Numbered from the stretch's first letter, positions 23,222 to 32,381 are shown. The stretch: 64,000 nt of DNA from Cellulomonas shaoxiangyii (GCF_004798685.1 NZ_CP039291.1:1612001-1676000); one strand, 5' to 3'. Translations and numbers: made by a program. The notes: a model not told the origin generated them from the letters alone.

Positions 23222-24178
23222 GTGGGTACGAGCACCGCGGAGCGGGCCGAGCGGGCGCGTGCGGCGCTCGCGGCCGCGGAGCAGCGCACCGGGGCCCGGG
23301 CGGTGCGCACGCAGCATGCGGCGGCGTGGACGGTGCCCGCACCGCGGGCGGAGGCGCGGGCAGAGGTGTGGGCAGAGGCGCGGGCAGGCGTCCGCACGGA
23401 GCCCGGCACGGCACCGGCGACTGGGCCCGACCGGGACCCCACGGTCGACCGCGCGCCCGTGCACGCGGTGCCGGACCGCGTGCCGGATCGCGTGCCGGAC
23501 CGCCTGGCTGCGGCGGCCACCGAGGGGACGCGGCGCACGTCGCTGCTGACGACCGAGCGCCCGCCGCTGCCCGTCCCGCCCGGCCTCGCGACGGTGCTGC
23601 CCGACGGGCTGCGGCGCGGCGCGACCACCGCGGTGCTCGGCTCGACGTCGCTCGCGCTGGGCGTGCTCGCGCACGCGTGCGCCGGCGGGGCGTGGGCCGT
23701 CGCGGTCGGGCAGCCGGACCTCGGCCTGCTCGCGGCGTCCCAGGCCGGTGTCGACCTGGCACGGTTCGCCGTCGTGCCGACCCCCGGGCCGGACACGGCG
23801 ACGGTGCTGGGTGCGCTGCTCGACGGTGTCGACGTGGTGCTCGTGGGGCCGGCCGCCGCGCTGACGGACGCCGACCGGCGCCGCCTGTCCGCCCGGGCGC
23901 GCGAGCGCGGGTCGGTGCTGCTGCCGACCGTCGCGTGGTCCGGCGCCGCGGTCGTGCTCGAGGTCGAGCACGCGCGGTGGACGGGGGTCGGCGCGGGCGA
24001 CGGGCGGCTGCGCGCGCGCGAGCTGCGGGTGCGCCGCACCGGCCGCGGGAGCGCCGCCGTCCCGCACGCCGTGGACGTCGTGCTGCCGTTCCCCCCACCG
24101 GGCGACGGCGCCCCGGCCGGGCCCGGGCGCCCGCGCACCGTCGACGCGCCGCGCACCGGCCTGCGGCTGGTGGGCTGA
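23222..24178 (+). CDS. imuA: ImuA'-type mutasome accessory protein
   Basis: A 318-residue RecA-like accessory protein of the mutagenesis cassette. The first 100 residues are Ala/Arg/Pro-rich with a short VPDRVPDRVPDRL repeat and look disordered. The RecA-like part begins near GLATVLPDGLRRGATTAVLG, which replaces the normal Walker A loop, and includes WAVAVGQPDLGLLAASQAGV. ATP hydrolysis is therefore doubtful. In mycobacteria ImuA' works with ImuB to bring DnaE2 to damaged DNA; the order here (imuA', imuB, dnaE2) supports the same role. The GTG at 23222 has GGAGG 8 bases upstream. It overlaps the imuB start (TGATG). Confidence 0.85.
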   Translation: MGTSTAERAERARAALAAAEQRTGARAVRTQHAAAWTVPAPRAEARAEVWAEARAGVRTEPGTAPATGPDRDPTVDRAPVHAVPDRVPDRVPDRLAAAATEGTRRTSLLTTERPPLPVPPGLATVLPDGLRRGATTAVLGSTSLALGVLAHACAGGAWAVAVGQPDLGLLAASQAGVDLARFAVVPTPGPDTATVLGALLDGVDVVLVGPAAALTDADRRRLSARARERGSVLLPTVAWSGAAVVLEVEHARWTGVGAGDGRLRARELRVRRTGRGSAAVPHAVDVVLPFPPPGDGAPAGPGRPRTVDAPRTGLRLVG

Positions 24179-25911
24179 TGACCACGCGGACGACGGTCGT
24201 CTGGGTGCCCGACTGGCCGGTGGTCGCGGCGACGGTCGCGGACGAGGTGCCCGGCCACCTGCCCGCCGCGGTGCACGACGGTCGACGCGTCACCGCCGTG
24301 TCGGCGCTCGCCCGGGCCGAGGGCGTGCGCCGCGGCATGCGCCGGCGGCAGGCGCAGGGCTGCTGCCCCGAGCTCGTGCTGCTGCCCGCCGACGACGCGC
24401 GCGACGTGCGGCTGTTCGAGCCGGTCGCCGCCGCGGCCGAGACCGTGGTCGCCGGCGTGGAGGTCGTGCGTCCCGGGCTGCTCCTGCTGCCCGCGGACGG
24501 CGCGAGCCGGTACCACGGCTCGGAGGAGGCGCTCGCGGAGCGGCTCGTGGACGCGGTCGCGCGCGGGACGGGGCACGAGTGCGGCGTCGGCACCGCCGAC
24601 GGGCTGCTCGCGGCCGTCCTGGCGGCGCGCACGGGCGCCGTCGTCGAGCCCGGTGCGTCGCCGGTGTTCCTCGCGCCGCACGGCGTCACCGAGCTCGTGC
24701 ACGCGACCGTGACCCCCGAGGCCGCGGCCGAGGTGTCCGGCCTCGTCGACCTGCTGCACCGGCTGGGCCTGCGCACGCTCGGCGCGTTCGCCGCGTTGCC
24801 GCCCGGGGACGTGCACGCACGGTTCGGGCGGCTCGGCACGTGGGCGCACACGCTCGCGCGGGGCCTCGACGAGCGTCCGCCGGCGCGGCGCCGGCCGGAG
24901 GCGGACCTCGAGGTCGCGGCCGTGCTCGACCCGCCCGTCGAGCGCGTCGACGCCGCGACGTTCGCCGGCCGGCGCCTGGCCGAGCAGCTGCACGACGAGC
25001 TCGTGGCGCGGTCGGTCACGTGCGGGCGCCTGCAGGTCAGCGCGCGCACCGACGACGGGGTCGAGCTCGTGCGCACCTGGCGCACCGACCTCGGCGGGTG
25101 GGGCGGGCTGACGCCCGCGCGCATCACCGACCGCATCCGGTGGCAGCTCGACGGGTGGCTGACGGCGAGCGCGGTGGCCACCGCGGGGGACCGGCGGGTC
25201 GCGGCACGCGCCGGACGGGGTGCCCGCGGCGGCGGTGACCTGCTCGACCCGCCCGGCGCGGCGGACCCGCTCGGCGCGGCGGACCTGCCGGCCGTCGAGC
25301 CCGAGGACGAGCAGCCGGTCGCGCTGGTCCGGCTCGTGCTGACGGCGCTCGACGTCGCGCCGGCGGGTGCCGAGCAGAGCCGCCTGTGGGGCGGGCCGTC
25401 GGGCGGCGACCTGCGGGCCCACCGCGCGTTGGAACGCGCGCAGAGCATCGTCGGCGGCGCGGGCGTGCTGACGGCGACGCTGCAGGGCGGGCGCGACCCC
25501 CGGGACCAGGTGCACGTGCGCCCGTGGGGCGAGCAGAGCGCCCCGCCGCGCGAGGCCGCGCTGCCCTGGCCGGGGCGGCTGCCGGACCCGGCGCCGGCGA
25601 CCGTGCTGACCGCGCCCGTGCGCGTCGACGTGCGCGACGGTGCGGGGCGCCCGGTGGGCGTGGACCGGCGCGGGCGCCTGAGCGGGCCGCCGACGACGGT
25701 GCGCTGGCCGGTCGCGGCCGCGCCGCCCGGGGCCGGTCCGCGCGTCGTCGCCGGCTGGGCCGGGCCGTGGCTGCTCACCGACCGCTGGTGGGCGCACCCG
25801 GGCAGCCCGCCGCAGGTCCGGGCGCACGCGCAGGTCGCGTTCGAGGACGGCGGCGCCGTGCTGCTCACGTGGGCGGACGGGGCGTGGACGTGCGAGGCGG
25901 ACTATGACTGA
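24178..25911 (+). CDS. imuB: ImuB, non-catalytic Y-family DNA polymerase homologue
   Basis: A 577-residue Y-family fold that acts as a hub rather than as a polymerase. It opens TVVWVPDWPVVAA, with none of the metal-binding pattern of active Y-polymerases, and the usual SIDEA motif is replaced by PADGASRYHG. QSRLWG at residues 400-405 resembles the beta-clamp binding QLPLWG of mycobacterial ImuB. The extended C-terminus would bind ImuA' and DnaE2. The ATG at 24178 shares a base with the imuA' stop codon, and its own end overlaps dnaE2 by 8 bases, so the three are tightly coupled under the LexA box. Confidence 0.92.
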   Translation: MTTRTTVVWVPDWPVVAATVADEVPGHLPAAVHDGRRVTAVSALARAEGVRRGMRRRQAQGCCPELVLLPADDARDVRLFEPVAAAAETVVAGVEVVRPGLLLLPADGASRYHGSEEALAERLVDAVARGTGHECGVGTADGLLAAVLAARTGAVVEPGASPVFLAPHGVTELVHATVTPEAAAEVSGLVDLLHRLGLRTLGAFAALPPGDVHARFGRLGTWAHTLARGLDERPPARRRPEADLEVAAVLDPPVERVDAATFAGRRLAEQLHDELVARSVTCGRLQVSARTDDGVELVRTWRTDLGGWGGLTPARITDRIRWQLDGWLTASAVATAGDRRVAARAGRGARGGGDLLDPPGAADPLGAADLPAVEPEDEQPVALVRLVLTALDVAPAGAEQSRLWGGPSGGDLRAHRALERAQSIVGGAGVLTATLQGGRDPRDQVHVRPWGEQSAPPREAALPWPGRLPDPAPATVLTAPVRVDVRDGAGRPVGVDRRGRLSGPPTTVRWPVAAAPPGAGPRVVAGWAGPWLLTDRWWAHPGSPPQVRAHAQVAFEDGGAVLLTWADGAWTCEADYD

Positions 25912-28900
25912 CACCCGCCCCGGCGCCGGCCCCGCCCGCTACGCCGAGCTGCACGCGCACTCGGCGTTCAGCTTCCTCGACGGTGCGAGCCAGCCCGAGG
26001 AGCTCGCCGCCGAGGCCGCCCGGCTGGGCCTGCGGGCGCTCGCGCTCACCGACCACGACGGCCTGTACGGCGTCGTGCGCTTCGCCCAGGCGGCCCGCGC
26101 GGTCGGCCTGCCGACCGTGTTCGGCGCCGAGCTGCACCTGCCCGCCCCGGACGGGCGGCGCCACGCGCGTGAGCGACGCGCGTCCCCGGCGCCCGTGCTC
26201 GACGCGCCGACCGGCACGCCCGACCCCCGGTCCACCCACCTGCTCGTGCTCGCGCGCGGGCCGGACGGCTACCGGTCGCTGTCGCGCGCCATCGGCGAGG
26301 CGCACCTGCGCACGGGCCGCAAGGGCGCCGCCGACCACCGCCTCGAGGACCTCGCCGCGGCCGCGGACGGGCAGTGGCTCGTGCTCACCGGCTGCCGCAA
26401 GGGAGCGGTGCGTCGCGCGCTCGCGGGCGGCGACCCGTCGGGCGTCGGCGGCGTCGCGCCCGGCGGCGCGCAGGCAGCGCGCCGCGAGCTCGACCGGCTG
26501 GTCGCGCTGTTCGGGCGCGGCAACGTCGCGGTCGAGACGACCGGCGCCGGCGACGCCTGGGACGCCGACCGCGCCGACGCGCTCGCCGCGCTCGCGGCCG
26601 ACGCCGGGCTGCCGCTCGTCGCGACCGGGAACGTGCACTACGCGACGCCGCGGGACGCCGACCTCGCGCAGGCGCTCGCGGCCGTGCGGGCGCGCTCGTC
26701 CCTCGACGACCTCGACGGCTGGCTGCCCGCGTCGCCGACCGGGCACCTGCGCTCGGCCGCCGAGATGCTCGACCTGCACCGCCGCCACCCGCACGCCGTC
26801 GCCACGGCTGCCGACCTCGCCGCGGAGTGCGCGTTCGACCTGTCGCTCGTCGCGCCGCGCCTGCCGCCGTACCCGGTCCCGCCCGGGCACACCGAGGCGA
26901 CCTGGCTGCGGGAGCTCGTCCGCCGCGGCGCGCACGAGCTCTACGGCCCGCCGGACGGCGAGCGCGTGCCGGGTGCGTACGCGCAGCTCGAGCACGAGCT
27001 GCGCGTCATCGAGGACCTCGGGTTCTGCGGCTACTTCCTCGTCGTGTACGACCTCGTCGACTTCTGCCGCCGCAGCGGCATCCTCGCGCAGGGCCGCGGG
27101 TCCGCCGCGAACTCGGCGGTCTGCTACGTGCTGCGTGTCACCGCGGTCGACCCCGTGCGCCACGGCCTGCTGTTCGAGCGCTTCCTCGCGCCGGAGCGCG
27201 ACGGGCCGCCCGACATCGACGTCGACATCGAGTCCGCCCGGCGCGAGGAGGTCATCCAGCACGTCTACGCCACCCATGGCCGCACGCACGCCGCGCAGGT
27301 CGCGAACGTCATCTCCTACCGCCCGCGCTCCGCCGTGCGCGACGCCGCCCGTGCGCTGGGGTACGACGTCGGCCAGCAGGACGCGTGGAGCACGTCGATC
27401 GAGCGGTGGGGGAGCCTGCGCGGGCCCGAGCGGCCGTCGTCGTGGTGGCACCTGACGACGGCGGGACCGGTCGGCCCGGTGCCCGAGGGGGCGGGCCGGG
27501 CGACGGGCGACAAGCACGACGTGGTGCCGGACGTGCTGCCGCCGTCCGCGGCGGAGAGCGAGGACATCCCCGACCACGTCATCGACCTCGCCGAGCGGTT
27601 CCTGCGGCTGCCGCGGCACCTCGGCATCCACTCCGGCGGCATGGTCATGTGCGACCGGCCGGTCATCGAGGTGTGCCCCGTGGAGTGGGCGCGCATGGAG
27701 GGCCGCACGGTCCTGCAGTGGGACAAGGAGGACTGCGCCGACGCGGGGCTCGTGAAGTTCGACCTGCTGGGCCTCGGCATGCTCACCGCGCTGCGCCTGG
27801 GCTTCACCGAGGTCCAGAAGCACGAGGGCGTCGTGCTCGACCTGCACGCGCTGCCGTACGAGGACCCGCTCGTGTACGAGCTGCTGTCCGCGGCGGACAC
27901 CGTCGGGGTCTTCCAGGTGGAGTCGCGCGCGCAGATGGGCACGCTGCCGCGGCTGCAGCCGAAGCGGTTCTACGACATCGTCGTCGAGGTCGCGCTCATC
28001 CGGCCCGGGCCCATCCAGGGCGGGTCGGTGCACCCCTTCATCAACCGCGTCCGGGGCCGCGAGAAGGTCACGTACCTGCACCCGCTGCTGGAGAAGTCGC
28101 TCGGCAAGACCCTGGGCGTGCCGCTGTTCCAGGAGCAGCTCATGCAGATGGCGATCGACGTCGCCGACTTCACCCCCGCCGAGGCCGACCAGCTGCGCCG
28201 CGCCATGGGCTCGAAGCGGTCGGCCGAGCGCATGGAGGCGCTCCGTGCCCGGCTCATGGCCGGGATGGCGCGCAACGACATCCCGCCGGACGTGCGCGAG
28301 CAGATCTTCGACAAGCTCAAGGCGTTCGCGGACTTCGGGTTCCCCGAGTCGCACGCGTACTCGTTCGCGTTCCTCGTGTACGCCAGCGCCTGGCTCAAGG
28401 TCCACCACCCGGCGGCCTTCTACGCCGGGCTGCTCGCCGCGCAGCCCATGGGCTTCTACTCGCCGCAGAGCCTCGTCGCCGACGCGCGCCGGCACGGCGT
28501 CGAGGTGCTGCGCCCCGACGTGCTGGCCTCCGACGCGCTCGCGGTCGTCGAGCGCGTCGGTCCCACGCCGCCCGGCGCAGAGCCCCGGCTCGTGCCGACG
28601 CCCAGCGGCACGGGGCCGGTCGCCGCCCCCGGCGTGCGCACGGGCGCGGGCGACGCCCGCCCGCGCTCGCTGGCGGTGCGCCAGGGGCTGTCGTCCGTGC
28701 GGACCATCGGCGAGGACCTCGCGCGCCGGCTCGTCACCGAGCGGACCGCGCACGGGCCGTTCGCCGACCTGCACGACCTCGTCCAGCGCGTCCGGCTGAG
28801 CACCCCGCAGCTCGAGGCGCTCGCCACGGCGGGCGCGCTCGCGGGGCTCGGCGTCGACCGGCGCGCGGGGCTGTGGGCGGCCGGGGCGCTCGCGCAGGAG

Positions 28901-29371
28901 GGTCCGGACACGCTGCCCGGCGTCGCGGTCGGCGTCCGGGCACCGACCCTGCCGGGGCTCGCCGACGTCGAGGTCGCGACCGCGGACGTGTGGGCGACCG
29001 GGGTGTCGGTGGACTCCTACCCGACGCAGTTCGTCCGCGACGGCCTCGACCGCGCGGGGGTGCTGCGCGTCGAGCAGGTGTTCCGGACCGACGAGGGGCG
29101 GCGCGTGGCCGTCGCGGGCGTCGTGACGCACCGGCAGCGGCCCGGCACGGCGCAGGGCGTGACGTTCCTGTCGCTGGAGGACGAGACCGGGCTGGTCAAC
29201 GTCGTGTGCTCACCGGGGCTGTGGCAGCGGTTCCGGCGCACCGCGCGCACGGCGAAGGCGATGGTCGTCCGGGGGCGGCTGGAGAAGGCGGACGGCGCGA
29301 CGAACCTCGTCGCGGAGCACCTGAGCCCGCTGTCGCTGCGGGTGCGCACGGCGTCGCGCGACTTCCAGTGA
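25904..29371 (+). CDS. dnaE2: Error-prone DNA polymerase DnaE2
   Basis: A 1155-residue C-family DNA polymerase used for translesion synthesis under SOS. The N-terminal PHP domain shows YAELHAHSAFSFLDGAS and LTDHDGLYGVVRF. The palm carries LAQGRGSAANSAVCYVL and the catalytic PPDIDVDIESARREEV; RPGPIQGGSVHPFINR and FPESHAYSFAFLVYASAWLK follow. A helix-hairpin-helix region and a final OB domain (AGVVTHRQRPGTAQGVTFLS) complete the layout. It is somewhat longer than typical DnaE2, partly through Pro/Ala-rich inserts near residues 75-105 and 885-925. Start ATG 25904 lies inside the imuB end. Confidence 0.95.
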   Translation: MTDTRPGAGPARYAELHAHSAFSFLDGASQPEELAAEAARLGLRALALTDHDGLYGVVRFAQAARAVGLPTVFGAELHLPAPDGRRHARERRASPAPVLDAPTGTPDPRSTHLLVLARGPDGYRSLSRAIGEAHLRTGRKGAADHRLEDLAAAADGQWLVLTGCRKGAVRRALAGGDPSGVGGVAPGGAQAARRELDRLVALFGRGNVAVETTGAGDAWDADRADALAALAADAGLPLVATGNVHYATPRDADLAQALAAVRARSSLDDLDGWLPASPTGHLRSAAEMLDLHRRHPHAVATAADLAAECAFDLSLVAPRLPPYPVPPGHTEATWLRELVRRGAHELYGPPDGERVPGAYAQLEHELRVIEDLGFCGYFLVVYDLVDFCRRSGILAQGRGSAANSAVCYVLRVTAVDPVRHGLLFERFLAPERDGPPDIDVDIESARREEVIQHVYATHGRTHAAQVANVISYRPRSAVRDAARALGYDVGQQDAWSTSIERWGSLRGPERPSSWWHLTTAGPVGPVPEGAGRATGDKHDVVPDVLPPSAAESEDIPDHVIDLAERFLRLPRHLGIHSGGMVMCDRPVIEVCPVEWARMEGRTVLQWDKEDCADAGLVKFDLLGLGMLTALRLGFTEVQKHEGVVLDLHALPYEDPLVYELLSAADTVGVFQVESRAQMGTLPRLQPKRFYDIVVEVALIRPGPIQGGSVHPFINRVRGREKVTYLHPLLEKSLGKTLGVPLFQEQLMQMAIDVADFTPAEADQLRRAMGSKRSAERMEALRARLMAGMARNDIPPDVREQIFDKLKAFADFGFPESHAYSFAFLVYASAWLKVHHPAAFYAGLLAAQPMGFYSPQSLVADARRHGVEVLRPDVLASDALAVVERVGPTPPGAEPRLVPTPSGTGPVAAPGVRTGAGDARPRSLAVRQGLSSVRTIGEDLARRLVTERTAHGPFADLHDLVQRVRLSTPQLEALATAGALAGLGVDRRAGLWAAGALAQEGPDTLPGVAVGVRAPTLPGLADVEVATADVWATGVSVDSYPTQFVRDGLDRAGVLRVEQVFRTDEGRRVAVAGVVTHRQRPGTAQGVTFLSLEDETGLVNVVCSPGLWQRFRRTARTAKAMVVRGRLEKADGATNLVAEHLSPLSLRVRTASRDFQ

Positions 29372-29443
29372 CGCGCGCGTGACGGCCTTCGGCGTCGACG
29401 CGCCGGCACGCGACCGGGGCGGGGTGAGCGGACCGGGGCGGGG

Positions 29444-30697
29444 TCAGGCGACCGGGGGAGCGGTGACCGACGTGCCCACGACGGGCGGCATGTCCTCGTC
29501 GTCGTCCTCGTCGTCCTCGGGCTCGGTCACGCCCTCCTCGTCCATCGGCGGGTCCAGCGTGCGCAGGTGGGAGTACACCGCCCACGCGACGGCGACGAGG
29601 GGCACCGAGATGACGGCGCCCAGGATCCCGGCCACGAGCGTGCCCGCGGTGACGGCGAGCGCGACGACCACCGGGTGCAGCGACACCTGCTTGCCCATGA
29701 TGAGCGGCTGCAGCACGTGCCCCTCGAGCTGGCCGATGAGGGCGATGCCCACGCCGACCGCCACCGCGCCCCACAGCCCGTTCGCGGCGAGCGCCACGAT
29801 CATCGCGACGACCATCGCGGCCGGTGCGCCGATGAGCGGGATGAACGCGCCGATGAGCACGAGCACCGCCAGCGGCGCCGCGAGCGGGACGCGCAGGACG
29901 CTCAGCAGCACGAACGCGAGGATCCCGTCGGCGAGAGCGATGAGGACGGTCCCGCGCGTGTACCCGGAGAACGTGTACCAGCCGGCGCCGCCGGCGGTGA
30001 CCCACGACTCCCGCACCCGTGCGGGCAGCTGGTTGAGGAACCACGTCCACATCTGCGTGCCGCGCGCGAGGAAGAAGACCGTGCAGAAGATCGCGAGGGC
30101 GATCGCCGTGAACGCGATGGCCACCGACCCGGCGCCGGCGGCCGCCTGCGTCGCGATGTCACCGGCGTGCTCCCGCACCCAGGCGACCCCGTCGTCGATC
30201 GCGTCGACGATCTGGTCGTTGGTGATGGTGAACGGCAGCGCGCCGCTCTCGAGGAAGTCGGTGATCTGCCCGATGCCCGTCTCGAACTGCCGCGCGAGGT
30301 CGTTCCACTGCGTGGCGATCGAGTAGGCGACGTACGTGAGCATGCCGAGGAAGAAGAGGATCCCCCCGAGCAGCGCGAGCGCCGTCGCGAGCCCGCGCGG
30401 CATCACGCGGGCCATCACGTCCACCAGCGGGCGCAGCACGGCGGTGAAGACCAGCGCGAGGAACACGGCGACGAACAGCAGCTGCACCCGCGACGTCGCG
30501 TAGAAGACGAGCACGATCGCGGCGACGACCACGAGCAGGCGCCACGAGATCCCGGCCGACCGGCGCAGCCAGCGCGGCGCGGTCTCCTCCGTGCCGACGA
30601 CGTGCGGGTTGCGCCGACCGCCGGCGACGCGGCGCGCGACGGGGCTCACCGCGCCGGCGCGGGGACGGGACGAGTTCGTGCCGCTCACGTCCGCCAT
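29444..30697 (-). CDS. AI-2E family (PerM-like) membrane transporter
   Basis: A 417-residue integral membrane protein with about eight helices. Hydrophobic pairs at residues 50-85 are followed by a soluble helical segment (about 115-190), then GYTRGTVLIALADGILAFVL and the family motif LIGAFIPLIGAPAAMVVAMI, and GQLEGHVLQPLIMGKQVSLH. Members have been linked to AI-2 export or Na+/H+ antiport; the name does not prove quorum sensing. The C-terminal tail is strongly acidic (EPEDDEDDDEDMPP). The ATG at 30697 has GGAGG 6 bases upstream. It is convergent with dnaE2, with 72 bases between the stop codons. Confidence 0.9.
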   Translation of the reverse strand: MADVSGTNSSRPRAGAVSPVARRVAGGRRNPHVVGTEETAPRWLRRSAGISWRLLVVVAAIVLVFYATSRVQLLFVAVFLALVFTAVLRPLVDVMARVMPRGLATALALLGGILFFLGMLTYVAYSIATQWNDLARQFETGIGQITDFLESGALPFTITNDQIVDAIDDGVAWVREHAGDIATQAAAGAGSVAIAFTAIALAIFCTVFFLARGTQMWTWFLNQLPARVRESWVTAGGAGWYTFSGYTRGTVLIALADGILAFVLLSVLRVPLAAPLAVLVLIGAFIPLIGAPAAMVVAMIVALAANGLWGAVAVGVGIALIGQLEGHVLQPLIMGKQVSLHPVVVALAVTAGTLVAGILGAVISVPLVAVAWAVYSHLRTLDPPMDEEGVTEPEDDEDDDEDMPPVVGTSVTAPPVA

Positions 30698-30866
30698 GCG
30701 GTGCCTCCGTGGTCCGTCGGTGCCCTCACCAGGGAGTCTGCCCCTGCCGGGCGTCGTCGTCGCGTCGGCCCGCCGGTGTCCTGAGGATCCGCCCCGCACC
30801 GGGACGGCACCGGCGGCGTCGTCCCGGCCGCCGGGCGCCGATGCGGGGATCAGGCGGGCGCCGTGC

Positions 30867-30872
30867 TATGTT
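30867..30872 (+). promoter_or_regulatory. -10 box (TATGTT) of the tRNA-Leu gene
   Basis: TATGTT inside an AT-richer patch, 45 bases before the mature tRNA. No clear -35 is visible. Confidence 0.5.
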
Positions 30873-30917
30873 TTCTGCCGCGCCGAGGGGTCCGCAAGGG
30901 CCGCCGAGGTTCCACCT

Positions 30918-31000
30918 GTCCGGGTGGCGGAATGGCAGACGCGCTAGCTTGAGGTGCTAGTGCCCTAACGGGCGTGGGGGTTCAAGTCCCCCTCCGGACA
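30918..31000 (+). tRNA. tRNA-Leu (anticodon GAG)
   Basis: An 83-base tRNA with a long variable arm as expected for leucine. The acceptor stem pairs GTCCGGG with TCCGGAC. The anticodon stem CTAGC/GCTAG encloses TTGAGGT, giving anticodon GAG (codons CUC/CUU). The T arm is GGGGGTTCAAGTCCCCC. The discriminator base is A and CCA is not encoded. A strong hairpin follows 20 bases later. Confidence 0.97.
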
Positions 31001-31019
31001 CTCGTTGAGACAGCGACGA

Positions 31020-31053
31020 CGAAGGCCCCCGACCCGCCGGTCGGGGGCCTTCG
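31020..31053 (+). terminator. Terminator hairpin after tRNA-Leu
   Basis: CGAAGGCCCCCGACC (31020-31034) and GGTCGGGGGCCTTCG (31039-31053) form a perfect 15-base stem around CGCC. Confidence 0.85.
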
Positions 31054-31114
31054 GCGTTCTCGGGCGGGCCGCCGCGGCGCAGCCCTCCGCCGGGCCGCGG
31101 GGGCGTGCGACACC

Positions 31115-31120
31115 TAACCT
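31115..31120 (+). promoter_or_regulatory. Leaderless -10 box (TAACCT)
   Basis: TAACCT, 7 bases before the ATG of the PAP2 gene at 31128. Confidence 0.55.
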
Positions 31121-31127
31121 CCTGGAC

Positions 31128-31895
31128 ATGGACGGTCGCGACCCGGGTGCCCCGACCGCTGCGCGGGCGGCCGGGGCCGTGCCCCGCGCACCCGACGCGC
31201 CTGCGGGCCCGCCGTGGCCGCGCCTGCGCCGCGTGCTCCGGGGTGCCGGGGCGTCCCTGCTGCTCGCGGCGCCCGTCGTCGCGATCGCCGTCGCCGTGCG
31301 CGGGGAGTCGTCGTACCTCCACGGCCTCGACGTGCGCGCGGTGGCGGGCGTGACGGACCTGACGCGTGCCGAGCCGGCCCTGCACGCCGCGCTGCTCGGG
31401 TGGCAGGAGGTCACGCAGCCGGGCTGGCTCGTCCTCGCGGGGGCCGGCGTCTGCCTGTGGGCGGCGCGCCGGCACGGGTTGGGGTCGCGGGCGCTCTGGG
31501 GCGTGGTGACGATGCTGGCGGCGTGGGGCACGTCGACGGTCGTGAAGCAGCTCGTGCAGCGCGCCCGCCCCGCGCTCGAGGACCCGTTGGCGCACGCGTC
31601 GGGCTTCAGCTTTCCCTCGGGGCACGCGGTCGGCGCGGCCGCGGTGGGTGCCGTCCTGACGACCGTCCTGTGGCCGCTGCTCGGCCGCCGCGCGCGCGTC
31701 CTCGTCGCGACCGCGGCAGCGGCAGTCGCCGTCCTCACCGCCGCCGACCGCGTGCTGCTCGGCGTCCACCACCCGTCGGACGTGGTGGCGGGGCTGCTCC
31801 TCGGGTGCGCCGTCACGGCGGGCTCCTGGTTCGGCCGCTCGGCGGCGCCGCCGCCCGCGCGCGCCGACGGGGGCGTGCCGGCCGACGGCTCCTGA
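31128..31895 (+). CDS. PAP2-family membrane phosphatase
   Basis: A 255-residue PAP2 superfamily protein with about five or six membrane helices after a Pro/Ala-rich tail of 35 residues. The three catalytic motifs are KQLVQRARP, FPSGH and RVLLGVHHPSDVVAG, holding the phosphate-binding Lys/Arg and the nucleophilic His. Members act on lipid phosphates such as phosphatidate or polyprenyl diphosphates on the outer face of the membrane; the substrate here is not evident. The ATG at 31128 is set by the TAACCT box. Confidence 0.9.
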   Translation: MDGRDPGAPTAARAAGAVPRAPDAPAGPPWPRLRRVLRGAGASLLLAAPVVAIAVAVRGESSYLHGLDVRAVAGVTDLTRAEPALHAALLGWQEVTQPGWLVLAGAGVCLWAARRHGLGSRALWGVVTMLAAWGTSTVVKQLVQRARPALEDPLAHASGFSFPSGHAVGAAAVGAVLTTVLWPLLGRRARVLVATAAAAVAVLTAADRVLLGVHHPSDVVAGLLLGCAVTAGSWFGRSAAPPPARADGGVPADGS

Positions 31896-31970
31896 CCGGG
31901 CGCCCTGCCGGGGCGTTCCGCGGCGTTCTGCCGTGAGCGGATCGGCTGCCGCGGGCACCGGGAGCAGGGC

Positions 31971-31976
31971 TAGCGT
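31971..31976 (+). promoter_or_regulatory. Leaderless -10 box (TAGCGT) of the regulator gene
   Basis: TAGCGT, 6 bases before the ATG at 31983. GCGGATCGGC at 31937-31946, near the -35 position, recurs inside the inverted repeat in front of the clpP genes. Confidence 0.55.
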
Positions 31977-31982
31977 CGGGCC

Positions 31983-32381
31983 ATGCCGCACGACGTCGTC
32001 GCCCACGTCCCGGCCCGCCGGCGCCCCACGGCGTGGCGGCGGACCATCGGCGCGCTGCTGCGCCGCGAGCGGGAGGTGCAGGGCCTGCGGCTCACCGACG
32101 TGGCGGTGCGCGCGAGGCTCTCGCCGCAGTACCTGTCGGAGGTCGAGCGCGGGCTCAAGGAGCCGTCGTCGGAGGTGCTCGCGGCGCTGACGGAGGCGCT
32201 CGGCCTCACGCTCGTCGACCTCGCGCAGGGCATCGTCGACGCCCTCGGGGTGCCGGCGGCGCGGGACCGCGGCGGGCGGCCGGTGCTCGCGCTGACGTCG
32301 TCGCCGGACGGCTGGGGACGGTCGGGCGCGGTCGCGGTGCCGTCCGTGCCGACCGGCGGGCCGGTGCTCCGCGCCGCCTGA
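31983..32381 (+). CDS. ClgR/PopR-like helix-turn-helix regulator of the clpP pair
   Basis: A 132-residue XRE-type DNA-binding protein. The helix-turn-helix covers about residues 20-75: IGALLRREREVQGLRLTDVA followed by RLSPQYLSEVERGLKEPSSE, a segment characteristic of ClgR/PopR activators of clp genes. The rest is a linker ending VLRAA. In Streptomyces lividans PopR controls clpP3-clpP4 and is degraded through two C-terminal alanines; the same ending and the convergent clpP pair 92 bases away make an equivalent role likely, though the protein is nearer ClgR in length. Assignment to PopR rather than ClgR is inference. The start is fixed by the leaderless box. Confidence 0.8.
   Translation: MPHDVVAHVPARRRPTAWRRTIGALLRREREVQGLRLTDVAVRARLSPQYLSEVERGLKEPSSEVLAALTEALGLTLVDLAQGIVDALGVPAARDRGGRPVLALTSSPDGWGRSGAVAVPSVPTGGPVLRAA

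Noticed and set aside
25865..29131. A 1088-codon open frame opposite dnaE2
   Set aside because: Shadow of DnaE2 with no motifs, promoter or ribosome binding site.
29412..29444. Two copies of GACCGGGGCGGGGT between dnaE2 and the AI-2E gene
   Set aside because: Short G-rich direct repeats are expected by chance in this DNA, and no pairing partner or gene structure accompanies them.
29444..30697. AI-2E family name taken as evidence for quorum sensing
   Set aside because: No luxS or lsr-type genes are in the window, and the family has other reported transport roles.
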